Below are positions 26,791 to 39,492 of a stretch of DNA of 64,000 bases, one piece after another (position 1 is the stretch's first letter; each line of letters opens with the position of its first letter). Source of the stretch: Sipunculus nudus (taxonomy: Eukaryota > Annelida > Sipuncula > Golfingiida > Sipunculidae); the NCBI GenBank assembly GCA_026874595.1, contig CM049316.1, forward strand, positions 23,955,839-24,019,838, given 5' to 3'. Position numbers and translations under genes: made by a program. The notes below the pieces were generated by a model. It had not been told where the DNA came from. It was given only the letters and a program-made list of their open reading frames with translations, and made no database searches.

Positions 26791-28050
26791 TAGAGTATCC
26801 GTCACTATGTATTAAAACCATCGGGGCGTTAAACCATTTTTGCACGTGTTTTTCCACGTTTCAATGAATCTATTAACAAGGTCAAATGCACTATTCTATA
26901 CAGAACAACTCAGGCAGTTGCACAGTGTTCAAACATGCGGAGGTGTCTTCAGCCCGCTGATAGTCGCTCGTACATTATGTAGACAACAGAATCATTTAAT
27001 GAGGTGATGTCACCATGGTAACATAACATTCACGTGTAAACAGTGTACACGTTCTGTTTCATCTGTATTTTCCTTTGGAATGGAAAATCGTTTATTCATT
27101 GGCTTACTATATGTCTGTCGGGTTACCAAATACAACACAACTGAGAGATTTCTTTGAACGTATGAAGTAGCTACTCTCTTTCTCTCTCCTTTTTGATACC
27201 ACTATCACGTGACCGCTTTAAAGAATACAGGTGTGCCCTCATTATCTTAACAATAAAGAGTGACAAAAATGGGTCTCCAAAAAAACTGCCCACTTTATGG
27301 AGGTTTCCAACTAATGGATGTACCCACCATGTCGCAAAGTCGTGTAATACTTGTTTGTAACATAAATCGTTTAATGGTAAATCAAATTTTTATTAGCCAC
27401 GACTCTTAGGATATCTTTGGATTTGCAAAATACTTTGGGTTGTTCATAAAGAGGAAATTTAAGTGTCCATTCATACAGCACTGTATTGCACGCCGTCACA
27501 TGGGTTATTATACTTCAGAGCAATATACACCGGGAGACCTGCTCACGATATATTACAAGGGTTTTATTGGGTTGGTGTGGGAATAAATGTTTGCTTTCTA
27601 TGGGAAAATTACACAAATCTTATAGACAGGTTACCTTGTAAGGTACAAAGTAGTTGTTGATCTGCAACATATAGCTGCACAGAGCGATTAATTACAGTTC
27701 TGATGGTAGGTTATACTTGAATAGGGGCAGTCCCTACCGAATATTTTGCATGCCAATATTAACGTGCAACTGTTTACCTGTATATAGGCGTGAAATATAG
27801 TAAGACAATTCCTCTCCAGAGCATTCTCTTAGATGTGTATACCATATTTTATTTCAATTTGTATGTACTTAATACAAATGTTATTGAACTACCCGTGTAG
27901 GGGTACATATTCACGAGGCTTGAGCACATGAGAAAAAAGATCTGGTACCTGGTATCTCCAGAGTTACATTTCCAATATTAGTCTGATAATGTTGAAGGCC
28001 CAGTTATATGGAACTCAATACCAGCCTCGAATCTTCTTTTATAGATATTC

Positions 28051-28690
28051 TGACTCTGACTGGGACTCGAGGGTCCTGGACTCTGAATTGGACTCGAGGG
28101 TCTGAGACTTGAACTTGGACCCAAGGATCCTTGACTCTGACTTGGATTCGAGGGTCCTGGACTCTGACTTGGACTCAAGGGTCCTGGACTCTGACATGGA
28201 CTCGAGGGTCCTAGACTCTGACTTGGACTCGAGGGTGCTGCAACCTGACTTGGACTCGAAGGTCCTGGACTCTGACTTAGACTGGAGGGTGCTGGACACT
28301 GGCTTGGAGTCTAGGGTGTTGGACTCTGACTTGTATTCGAACTCGGAGGTAAAGACTCGAGAAATCTCGAGTCAAACAGAAAAACAAACTATTACGAGAA
28401 TATAACAAAATCAACACAATATAAACACCAAACTTCAGCTTTGCACCAGAGGTCAAATGTAATTAATGATTACAGGAAAGGTATGTAAAACTAACTTAAC
28501 AATGGACATGATGATCTTAAATTTCCATTTTCCTCGGATGCAACCTTGGACTCGGGATCCAAAATAACTTGGACAAGAAACTAAGATGGACTTGGAATCA
28601 AACCTCACGGACTCAGACTTGGACTAGAGTGGCTTGGACTGGAGCTTGCACTCTGACTCGGATGGCCTGGACTCTACAACCTCACTTATA
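28051..28690 (+). repeat. GACTCGGA-rich dispersed element, copy 1, with 27 bp minisatellite
   Basis: 28051-28350 is about 11 copies of a 27 bp unit (gggtcctggactctgacttg then gactcga). As 27 is nine codons, spurious repeat frames run on both strands. Then come aatctcgagtcaaacag, a unique middle, aaacttcagctttgcacc, and a second degenerate GACTTGGACTC block ending gactcggatggcctggac. Copies 2-5 share this order. Confidence 0.75.
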
Positions 28691-29189
28691 AGAAGGAATT
28701 ATATAGCGTTCATGGATAATTATTGGAAATGAAATTTGGGTTCGAAACAAGAACTATGGTCACTAAAGCGAACTTATTATAATTATACTGTAATTCATTT
28801 TCATAGCCAGTAACTCCGGGCCTACAAGTTCAGACAAATCAATACGGGGAAAATTAATCTCGTTAATTAACGAACATTCCACTACCGGCCGACGAGTTTG
28901 TGCGTGACTGCCCGGAAGATTAATAGGAACTGCCTGTCAATCACCTGCCAATCACTTATAAATGTAGCAATTATTCCCTTAATGTGCAGTTTAAGTAATG
29001 ATGAGTTTTACCTTATATTAATAAACCAATAAGACATAATGTTTTTATTATTTTAGTGTTATTAGGTGAGCTTTATTTGGTTTCTGAATTATGCAGTTGT
29101 TACTTATAAGACCATTCATTCAAATGATAAAGGCTCAAATGTATCTTTTACATGCATTAGAAACTAAACCATAAAGTCATCGATTTGAA

Positions 29190-29293
29190 TACATTCCTCA
29201 CGGTCGCATTCCATTCCTGTAATCGATTTCCTTTGGACTGTCGAAATGAAATGGAATATAAGAATGGAATGCGACCGCTGTGTGTGGAATGTA
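29190..29293. mobile_element. Fold-back element with ggtcgcattccattc arms
   Basis: TACATTCC...GGTCGCATTCCATTC on the left is matched, inverted, by GAATGGAATGCGACC...GGAATGTA on the right. Arms are about 32-37 bases around a spacer of about 40. Confidence 0.6.
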
Positions 29294-32200
29294 CCCTTTG
29301 AAGAGCCAGGGATCTCTTTTAGAGAATTTTACACGCATATATTTTTTATGTGGTTCCATCTTTACAACATGGAAATACTTTTACTTCCTATTTGACATGA
29401 ATATACAGCGTTACATATACGGATTTAAATACTGGCTCTAATATGTAGAAAATCTGACATTATTGACAATATCACGGGATATTATTGGCCACCATTGAAG
29501 TTGTTTACAAAACAGATGCTTGAAAATACTGTACAAGTCATTATGCTGAGGGATGAGTTTGGTGACACGTAACTGAGACGTATACATTATAATAAATTAT
29601 CTTTATTAGATAATATAATATCTTAATAATACCTTAATACTTTTGCTGTCCTTAACACGATGATACATGACCAAAAAGATAGGTTTCCTTTATCCTACGT
29701 ATATACATGTCTATGTACTCGGGAACGTTTTGGAACTGCCACGCTCTTAGTACTCACGCTTCCTAAAATATGTATAACAAAACGCTATCCCATGCCTCGA
29801 CAGACGTAACTCGGTAACTATAACTCTGTGTAATGCTTATGGTAAAGCATGACTAGAATTTGTTATATAATTGTTTGTGTGAATATATGTAGGCCAATCA
29901 ATCTCCTGTTCCGCGAGGAATTAACTAGAAAAATCCATACAACTGAAAAAAAATGAAAGATGGAAGAAAAACTAGAAAACATATGACTGAAGAGGTTGTG
30001 GATAAGGTTTCAAGATGACAGCAAAATGGCTGCAACCCTTGATTTGACCAAATTCAGATCTGAAAAAAATTCAGATCTGACTAAAGTGGTTCAGACCAGA
30101 ATATCCGACGTTCAGCTTCAGGACATAGCATAGCAAGCACAATATAGTTGTGTTGACTTAGTTGGAACATGATTTATAATTTTATAATCAGTAGGTGTAA
30201 AAATATGTGTACTTACTCTCAAGAAAATCGGATATTTGTTACCTCCATCGGGTCTTTTTTTACAGCCTGGCAAGGCATGCTGGGAAGGCATAGGAGGGTC
30301 TATTCTTGAGCGACATTATGGGGATCTATATGAGAGAACCACCATCTATCGGGTGTTTTTTGGTAATTTGCATAGATCCCCTGGTTAATTTGCATAAGAT
30401 TAGCATTTGGGGTTGTGTCGAATCAGAGGAGAAACTCTCCCCCACAGGCATTATGAGTCCATTCCTATTAATGGAGGCTGCATGAATGTTCGGGCTAGTA
30501 TTAACCCTACCCAACCTCAACCATGGTTTACCATCCGGGGCCCCTCCACAAAAGATTATGAAGACTTAAGTGCAAAGTTAAAATTTATTTTAATTGAATC
30601 AAACACCTTCTTCGCACATTATACTTCCGTTTGCTTACAAATTATTACTTATACCGTGAAGTCCTTTTCACAAATCTCTCGTGTTTATGTAATTTGCCTT
30701 GAAATAATTCTTATCCCACTTGAACGTGCTTGACTACGTTACTCTCTTCACTATATTGATAGGTACGCCATTTGTGGAAGTAGAAGACCAGGTGCATTGT
30801 GGGCCGTCGATATGAAAGCCCACATATCTTAACCAGCGGTGTTGTAATCTCGTGAGTACGAATCTGCGCAGTGTATACCCGTGATGTGATAAGTATTTCT
30901 ACACTCATAGATAGAGATCAACGGAGTATTCATTTCATAATCTTCACTTCAGTTTCAACAATATATAATAAAAGTAACCAACCTCCAGCAGGGACAGACG
31001 TTCGGCAAATCTAAACTGCAACATAAATGGAATAAGCATGATGGATTAAATCGAGATTATACTAAACCAATCGGCCACTGGAAAAGTAGTATAATTAGGC
31101 TGATTTAAGGCCTGGCTTGCTAGACTGCATGTGTAAGATCGTTTATAAAGCCGACTAGTTTTCGACGTCGCACCGCAATCCGATTATACGGCGCCTGGCT
31201 GTACAGAACCTATTAGGCTCTTAATCTAATTAATACAAATATTGTACAACAGATGTGGACAACAAGTTATGCTTTGATCCTTTAGTGAATTACTGGAAAG
31301 GGTAAATCATTTAGCGACCAACAGCAGAAAATATATATGACTGAAATGGAGACCGATATCACTAAATTAGCACAATTCAATATTTATTTACACGATGCCC
31401 GACCAATCGCATGCATACTAAGTAATGATCCAGGATCTTCCAGAAATTAGCTTCACATGGTCACATTTACTTTAATTAACACATTTATACGGATCAAAGA
31501 TATACATATACACGCCAACAAAAAAAGCCTTCTAAAGCTATTTGTAAACACCTCCAAACTTTCTACAGGCATTGCTCATTTTCTGTGCAATTTCCTTAAG
31601 GAAGTACCCGGATGTGAGACTTAAAAATTAAGAATAAATATATGCAGTAATAAAACATCCCCTGTAACTGCCTAATTTTGATAAAGTTTCAGGTAAAACT
31701 ATTTCCGTGTATACTTGTTTTATAAACATTGTATAAACACAAGAAAGTTGTTCAGTATTTCATATATAAATCAGTTTTGTAGATCATGCAATAAATTAGT
31801 GTACTTCATCTGTATATATATATTATACGTATCCACGTGTCTGTAGATTGTACGTATCAACGTATTTATAGATAAAACGTAACAACGTACATATATAAAT
31901 ATATAAAGAAGTATATATGGTGAAACCTGTGTAATAAGACCAACTGTGGGACTGCCAAAAAGTGGTCGTTATTCTAAGGTGGTCCTACTGGAAAAGTCAG
32001 TCACAACTAGTGTTGTGCCAATTAGTTGATTATATCGATAAATGGTAGTTTTCTTTCATAATCGATTAAATCGACTGCATTTTTTTGTAAAATCAATCAT
32101 AAATTATATTTATGCACATCCAAGGAGTCATATTATTCAGGTAGAATATTCTTATTCTGTCAGAGATATATCAGAAAGGCGGGGCACAACACAGCGAACG

Positions 32201-32514
32201 GCAGTAAAACGGAACCTTAAATTATGTCATGAAAAAGTGTCAACAACCCTGCTGTTACCCTGACCTTTCAGCCTAATGTATAAAAGTAATACTGCATTTA
32301 CCCGGTCAATAATTCAGGTATAATCCTATACAGCAGATATCACGGTGATATGGAAGGTTCATAAAATGATCGACTGACTATCGTTCACCGTTCGTTTTTT
32401 ATCGAATATGATTTAACAACCGATTCCTACCACTTGTAATAACCAATGCATTCGGATGTGAATGCATTTAGTTCACTCAATGGTGTTCTTTAGACAAGTC
32501 GTCTACCAGGCATA

Positions 32515-32517
<3 letters not shown>

Positions 32518-32590
<73 letters not shown>

Positions 32591-32591
32591 T
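32518..32591. repeat. Compound (TA)n(GA)n microsatellite
   Basis: Lies directly left of the 705 bp tandem duplication. Confidence 0.95.
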
Positions 32592-32644
32592 GAAACTGGA
32601 AGAATCATGTGAGGCATTAGGACATTTGTATAGCTGCTCATATA

Positions 32645-33351
32645 CATCCCCTATATATTCCATTAGCTTCCAAATGATACCTTTAGACGAACAAACTCCG
32701 AAGTTCATGCACATACAATTCATCTCATATGCCCAAAAATTGGCGCCATGACGAGTTTTGTTTGATAAAGAAAAGCATTGATAATCATCTATCCTCTGCT
32801 GATAAGTGTTTTGTTTGTACCTGATGAACTCACTGTGCATAACAAACATTATATCCTGATAATAGCGCCTTTGAAGCTATCTCCGGTGAGTTTATAAAGA
32901 CAGAAAAGAAATATAGATTGATATTTATGAACACGGTACGTCAAACAACTGGAGGTAATTTGATGCCATCATGCTTTCAGAATACCATTTTAATATTATG
33001 TATAACATAATGTTAATAACTTCTGTAAGTAAATGTTTATATGTATTTATGTGTTGGTACACTTATATCAAGAAGTATTTCACAATAAACCGGACACTTT
33101 CTCTGTAACTATTGACCATGTATTTTATAGTGACAAAAGCAAACGACAGTGGATTCTGTAATACATATTAGGTATAATATAAAATCATGTATATCATGTA
33201 TATTTCCATATCCGTGTCTGTGTGTGTATCCGTTCTACTCTATCAAGCTCAAATTTGCACCGAGTGGGTATTTATCTTTATAGTTATTATTAACTTGTAT
33301 CTGACACGAAATCTCGCTGTAGAATATTTGGTTTGAACATGTTAGGTATGT
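32645..33351. repeat. Tandem duplication, left copy (period 705)
   Basis: From cccctatatattccattagc to gaacatgttaggtatgtt. It repeats almost base for base at 33350-34059. It is directly preceded by a (TA)n(GA)n tract, which the right copy lacks. Confidence 0.9.
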
Positions 33352-34059
33352 TCCCCTATATATTCCATTAGCTTCCAAATGATACCTTTAGACGAACAAA
33401 CTCCGAAGTTCATGCACATACAATTCATCTCATATGCCCAAAAATTGGCGCCATGACGAGTTTTGTTTGATAAAGAAAAGCATTGATAATCATCTATCCT
33501 CTGCCGATAAGTGTTTTGTTTGTACCTGATGAACTCACTGTGCATAACAAACATTATATCCTGATAATAGCGCCTTTGAAGCTATCTCCGGTGAGTTTAT
33601 AAAGACAGAAAAGAAATATAGATTGATATTTATGAACACGGTACGTCAAACAACTGGAGGTAATTTGATGCCATCATGCTTTCAGAATACCATTTTAATA
33701 TTATGTATTACATAATGTTAATAACTTCTGTAAGTAAATGTTTATATGTATTTATGTGTTGGTACACTTATATCAAGAAGTATTTCACAATAAACCGGAC
33801 ACTTTCTCTGTAACTATTTACCATGTATTTTATAGTGACAAAAGCAAACGACAGTGGATTCTGTAATACATATTAGGTATAATATAAAATCATGTATATC
33901 ATGTATATTTCCATATCCGTGTCTGTGTGTGTATCCGTTCTACTCTATCAAGCTCAAATTTGCACCGAGTGGGTATTTATCTTTATAGTTATTATTAACT
34001 TGTATCTGACACAAAGAAATCTCGCTGTAGAATATTTGGTTTGAACATGTTTGGTATGT
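33350..34059. repeat. Tandem duplication, right copy
   Basis: I see only a handful of differences from the left copy, for example gctgataag/gccgataag, tataacata/tattacata and a 3-base indel near 34013. This points to a recent event. A 67-codon frame is duplicated with it but has no recognisable family. Confidence 0.9.
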
Positions 34060-34989
34060 TTATCAAGAAAGTCACCCATGGTCAAGCGATACACACTAGC
34101 AAAAAGATATCAAGATCACTATTTTCCGGTTAAACAAAAATCATGGGATTCCAGTAAATCTAGACATGGTTGCTATGACAATAACTTACCCCCTTGGTTA
34201 TCCAGGTCGCCAGGGTGACACAAGACGTTAAGAGTAATGTACACAGATTACCGGGTACACGAGACGTGTTGATAAACTCTCAAGAACTGTCGATCTCTGC
34301 AAAGTGGCGTTCAGAGTCTCTGAACAACTTCGCGCAGTTCATACCACCAACACACGAGTCGGCCTGACCTGGCTCTGCTGGCCGAGTTACCGTTGCGCCA
34401 TGTTTATAATAGGTTTATGAACACAATATACAGTTAAACAAGGCCAGCGTTTGTGCTTGCATACAGTTGGCCCGTGAGAATGCACGCCGTTATATGAATG
34501 CTCCGAAAACAACCCCGCTCAAACACAGCCTCGCTTTAAGCTCTTCCAATCATAATACTACCCCGAGTACCGCGTCCAATGTTCCTGCCGACACAATCAA
34601 TATAGCTATATATAAATCACCTGATCTGCCCTCGACCAGCGTTAACGACGCAACTATTTACCGTGACCCCGGCTTTAGGATCAAGTGGGGGAAAATAATA
34701 GTTGTCTTGTTTCAAGTGTAGATTGCAGCCTTAATGGTTCGATGAAGTGTTCCCTGTTGTATACCTGTATTTACTTTGGCTGTACTTTCAATCTGTACTT
34801 AGTCATCGTTTTTTACCGGTCTTCACACACGGATATATAATTATTACGCGATCTGTTTGGAAAGTCTGTTAAGTGGACCTTGCAGCAACTTCAGATTTCT
34901 TCCTGTTTGAAGGTGCTTGATACTAATAAACTAATAAATAAGATGGTTTCATATTTGGTGTTTAATTTTTGAGTGTCCTCAGAAATCGG

Positions 34990-35245
34990 GTCATCTCAGT
35001 AGAGGTTTCCCTGCACTGAGCGTTTATGTGGCCGATGCCCCGGTGACTTGCGGTTGTGGGTTCGAATCTAACATGAGCTGCAGTTGCGGCACGTCACAAC
35101 CTGTTTCGGGCTTTCGCCAGGGTCCAAAGGTTCCAAGAACATACATGCAAACTTTAAATCTTCTACTTTCTGACATGCCATGGCATTCCTGGCAAAAACC
35201 TATTTTCATTAATTCAAGTTCATCAATCAACATTAATATAAGACC
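34990..35245 (+). repeat. tRNA-derived SINE-like sequence
   Basis: gtggccgatgccccggtgac followed by tgtgggttcgaatctaacat contains a good B box (GGTTCGAATCT) at about 35057 and an A-box-like stretch about 35 bases earlier. A unique-looking body ends in an A-rich, CA-rich tail. Confidence 0.5.
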
Positions 35246-35507
35246 TATAAAACACACACTCGCACACACATATATTTAATTTTATACCTTTTACAGTGAT
35301 CTTGATTTGTTTTCATGAACTTTACATTTAATTACATATGATATTTTAATATTATTAAAATACAATTGAAAAAAATTAAATTAAAAAGTTGAAAGGAGAA
35401 CAGAAGAGGGGGAGGTTGAGACTGTGCCATGCAGTTTAATATTAATCCACCGATGAAAAGTTTCTTGTTGACACTGTTACTTCTTGTTAGTTATTCAGGC
35501 ATTGATA

Positions 35508-35513
<6 letters not shown>

Positions 35514-35556
<43 letters not shown>
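35514..35556. repeat. (TA)n microsatellite
   Basis: TA run with a short GA end. Confidence 0.95.
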
Positions 35557-35994
35557 ATGAATTATGTAAGTTTTATGGAAGCCTGCTCATAATATCTACA
35601 TCGAAATGCTTTCTACAAAACTAAGTGTCAAAGTATGTCCACATACAATAACACAATAACACCGACTTTTTTAGATTTGACAGGCCCTTAAATAGCACGT
35701 AACAAGCAACATGACAGAACATATATTTTAGGCGTTCATACATGTCTGTCTTGATTTACTATTTATACATCTAAAATCTCATTTGCAATAAAGTGCGTCC
35801 TTTATTTAGAAAAAAAAACGAGTATCCTTGCTTCCGCCATTTTCGGTATAAGCACTAGTTAACACCTCAGCCTGCTGAGGTCTAGTGTACAGAACAAATA
35901 TGTCACGTCGACAGATGAGAATGTGGTAGGGGGGGGGGGGTGGGGTGGGGGAATTTACGATTTAAGGGGGAGGCGAATTTGGCAAAACAAATTT

Positions 35995-36098
35995 ATATAT
36001 ATATATATGTGTGTGTTTATATGTACATATATGTATATATATAAATAAAGTTTTACTTGAATATATCTTTCTTTATTATAATAATTATCATTATTAGA

Positions 36099-36189
<91 letters not shown>
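35995..36189. repeat. Compound TA/GT/GA microsatellite cluster
   Basis: TA, TG and a long (TA)n(GA)n tract with short unique spacers. Confidence 0.95.
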
Positions 36190-36191
<2 letters not shown>

Positions 36192-36363
36192 CATGAACGA
36201 TTGACGGATAAACTTGACAGATCCATGACAGCCCAAAGGTTGTCATGACTAACATTTGAAAACCCTAGAGGTTTTTCAAATTGATATATCGATAACCAGG
36301 GTTGTTTTAGGTACATCTATTTGACAACCCGAAATTTGTCGATTTGACAACCCTTTGATTTAG

Positions 36364-36366
<3 letters not shown>

Positions 36367-36424
<58 letters not shown>
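36367..36424. repeat. (TA)n microsatellite
   Basis: Uninterrupted TA. Confidence 0.95.
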
Positions 36425-36431
<7 letters not shown>

Positions 36432-36794
36432 TAGGGAATCTTGGTAAAATATGTATTATAAATAAAGAAAAAATAAATATTCATTTCTGATTTAATGCAA
36501 CTTTCGAATTCTCATGGACTACTTCTATAATTTTTCAATTAAAGTAAGATGTATCACTGATTGACTTAATTAAATAAAATCAATTCTACTACATAGGCAA
36601 AACATATAAAGTATTACTGACAACATGCATGATGCCGCTTTACATATTATATACATGGGAGAAATAAAATGTGTTTAATAAAAGTATCAGCTGGTTCGTG
36701 TACAATACCTCTTTTTCACACTTGAAGAGAGCAAATGTGATAAATATTATGACAGTTAATTAGATAAATTAGATAAATTTATGATTATAACTAA

Positions 36795-36860
36795 AACCGG
36801 GTGGGGGGGGGGGGGGGGGGATTGGGCTGGCTTCGGTCCCTCTGGATTCACCCCTGCGTG
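36795..36860. mobile_element. Fragment of G-run MITE family
   Basis: AACCGGGT followed by a long G run, then ggtccctctggattcacccctg. It resembles a shortened copy of the hAT-like family. Confidence 0.4.
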
Positions 36861-37504
36861 GGTTTGCCTACATGGTTGACAAAGCTGGCGGTTGTGAATC
36901 TCGAGTTTTTATTTACCTGTGTATTATAAACATGCCAGCGGCCATTTGTACTTGCCGTAAATAAACGACGGCCCATATACAAACATTGTGGACATAATAA
37001 TGAAATTACATGCGTATGATAGTGAGTATTATATTGATTTCCAAAGGAGCAAAACATTTTGTACCTCATAACCCAAACTAGTTTCCACAAGAGGGTTCAG
37101 ATATTACATACTCGTTTTCGTTAAAGGCAAATTTTCTGCTTCATTTAAAGATATAAATACCCCGAAATAAGCATTTGTTCGAGAGTTAGATATACTGAAA
37201 AGAGATCTTTGAAATGTCATATAAAGTTTAAAACAATACAACAGTTAAAGTACACGATGTTTAAAACAAAAATGAAGAAATTATACGACTGTAAAGAAAG
37301 CAAAAAATGAGAGTACAATGTACAAGTTTACTTCCTTATTAATAAATGTCCCGGAAAAAAATCTGTTTTTACAACCCGATAGGTAAATTAATTGAAAAAT
37401 CTGAATCTATCCCTTTCACTTGGTTAATTTATAGAGTGTAGACAAGTTTTTATTATTATACAAAGATCATTCAAATTGTAATAGTAGCTAATGCGAAGCA
37501 CTCC

Positions 37505-37640
37505 CCATGGCTCAGATGGTAATGATCAGTGGTCTTTAGAGGTTGAGATACGAAGAAATCCACGAGCTTGGACGGGAATTGAACCCGGGTCGCCAGCGGA
37601 AGGAACCGAACTGGTTACCACTAGACTGTCCAGGCCCAGA
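37505..37640 (-). repeat. tRNA-derived SINE-like sequence
   Basis: On minus, tctagtggtaaccagttcgg (A box TAGTGGTAACC) and gacccgggttcaattcccg (B box) are spaced as in a tRNA. The flanking stem pairs imperfectly (GGGCCTG with CAAGCTC), so this is a SINE head rather than a functional tRNA. Confidence 0.55.
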
Positions 37641-38248
37641 GTATTGGACGTACCGTACTCCCAGTTATGACTGTGTAACACGCTATATTTGCAGAATGTT
37701 AATTAGGACATGGGATTGCAACAGAGAGCAGGCTATAAGACAGAATGTTTCCTGAAGAAGACCACTAAAAGCCAGCCACGGGAAAGAAAAGTGAGTTTTC
37801 CCCAATAATGTAAGTTTGTAAATACATGTATTTGTTACGTCCATCGATTTTCTAGCACCATCTCTCTACACCTGGCCACGCCCACTACATTATTAGGAAG
37901 CGGCGGCGAAGGACGGAAATTACTTCGATAAAAATCGATGAAATTTGTTATCTTGACGCCATCCGGTCTCTCCTGCTGTAATATATCGTGATGGGTGAAG
38001 TGTTATTAAAAGGTACTAAATGTCTAATAAGACTAATATGGCTATTAGGACCACCCTTCAGTGAACAAACAAAAGCTATCACATCGGTTATAACAGACAT
38101 ATCTAATAAGACCATCTGTGAACTGGAATACGGGTAGTCAACGAGCGACTTCGTGTATCCGCCGAAATCAGAGTGGGACGGGTGAGGTGAGGCATGGATT
38201 GAGTGGCAAGGGGAAATAGAGTGAGGTGTGTTGCCTATTAGCATTGAT

Positions 38249-38790
38249 GTCTGCAGCCGAATTGTGTATGTAGTTGGCGCCACCTACCAAAAAATCCAGA
38301 AAACTATCCAAGTTGTATATATTTTAGGCAGATAAGTCATACCACTACTGAGATATGAGTGATTTTATCCCAAGGCAGACAAACAAACGGACGCTGTGCA
38401 AAAACGGTTGCAGGTTGCGCCACCAGTTTTGCGTATGATAAAGCGCTATTTGAGATCTATACACATGCAAATTTTTAAAAGGATATGTCAAACAAGTCTT
38501 GAGATATAAGCCTGTATGTCTGCAGCCTGAACGTGAATGTAGGTGGCGTCACCTGTCATAAAATCAAGAAAGCTATCCAGGATGTATACACATGCAAAAT
38601 TTCAGGTGGATGAGTCCAACCAATGCAGAGATATGAGTGATTTTATCCTAAGGCAGAGGAACAGATGCACGCTGTGCAAAAATGGTTGCAGGTGGCGCCA
38701 CCATTTTTAGTTACTGTTATAAAGCTTTCCAAGGGCTACATTTGTGCAAAATTTTCAGCCTGATCGATGAAACGGTTCCCGAGATATGTG
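38249..38790 (+). repeat. 269 bp tandem repeat with ggtggcgccacc motifs
   Basis: gtctgcagcc starts units at 38249 and 38518. Each contains an atgagtgattttatcc(c/t)aaggcag block and a gcaggt(t/g)gcgccacc palindrome; halves of a unit also resemble each other. Diverged, two units. Confidence 0.65.
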
Positions 38791-39054
38791 GCTTTATGTA
38801 TGGAAACAGACGCAAACAAAAAATGAGAGCGCAGCAGTTCACATGTGACCCGATCATAATCCCAAATTTAAAAAAATTCCGACCAGTGGTTACAGAGGAG
38901 TTCTCCGGAAAACCTATGCGGCGGCGGCGGCGTCCGACTGAAAACATAGTAACCGCAAAATTCTGATACAATTAAGACCACTTTTTGTTAGTCCCATGGA
39001 ATGTCTTTAACACATTTATTTCACTGCACACTGCTTGAATGTTCTCATACCCTC

Positions 39055-39085
<31 letters not shown>

Positions 39086-39104
39086 CCCCGAGGGTATGCT
39101 TTTG

Positions 39105-39245
39105 AGGGTATCTTTGTGATCCGGATCCAGGAAATTCATCGAATAATATTCACAAATCTACAGTCACTTTTGCATGAATGAACCTATTATTATGGGCCGA
39201 ATAAGTGAATGGCGGAAGCTTGCATTCATTAGTATGCATGGTTTT
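39105..39245 (+). repeat. Repeat family R, copy R2 (partial)
   Basis: Has gtgatccggatccaggaa, gggccgaataagtgaatggc and ggaagcttgcattcattag in the same order as R1. The left part is missing and replaced by a C run. Confidence 0.6.
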
Positions 39246-39425
39246 CATTATATTACTCTAATGCAAGTGCAATCTTCATGGTCGTGGTCATACATATTGT
39301 ATTACTAAACATTCGATCAATTCAGGTCCAGATTTAACTATATCTTTATCAGTCATTTGCTGCAAGAGAACATCTGTTAATCGTTATACTTTTTGTAGAA
39401 TCTTTGCACTCAAGCTACCGACGTC

Positions 39426-39426
<1 letters not shown>

Positions 39427-39488
<62 letters not shown>
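39427..39488. repeat. (TA)n microsatellite
   Basis: Uninterrupted TA, one of the longest here. Confidence 0.95.

Positions 39489-39492
<4 letters not shown>

Larger units (their letters stand above)
28690..32640. other. Gene-poor stretch
   Basis: No supported gene. It has one fold-back element (29190-29293) and a direct repeat aattcagatctga near 30055 and 30070. The 32010-32420 segment, opening tagtgttgtgccaatta, looks like a decayed hAT-type element. Confidence 0.5.

Noticed and set aside
28039-28405. Long repeat-protein frames on both strands (RTLESKSES and DSDLDSRVL types)
   Set aside because: They come from a 27 bp minisatellite; a period divisible by three keeps all frames open. No start, splice sites or family support.
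32490-33554. Duplicated 67-residue frame (MFVMHSEFIRYKQ...) in both tandem copies
   Set aside because: It is shared because the DNA was recently duplicated, not because of selection. No family match, and in the left copy the frame runs into a microsatellite.
37560-37640. A functional tRNA gene on minus
   Set aside because: A and B boxes are present but the acceptor stem is imperfect and the anticodon arm pairs poorly; more likely a SINE head.
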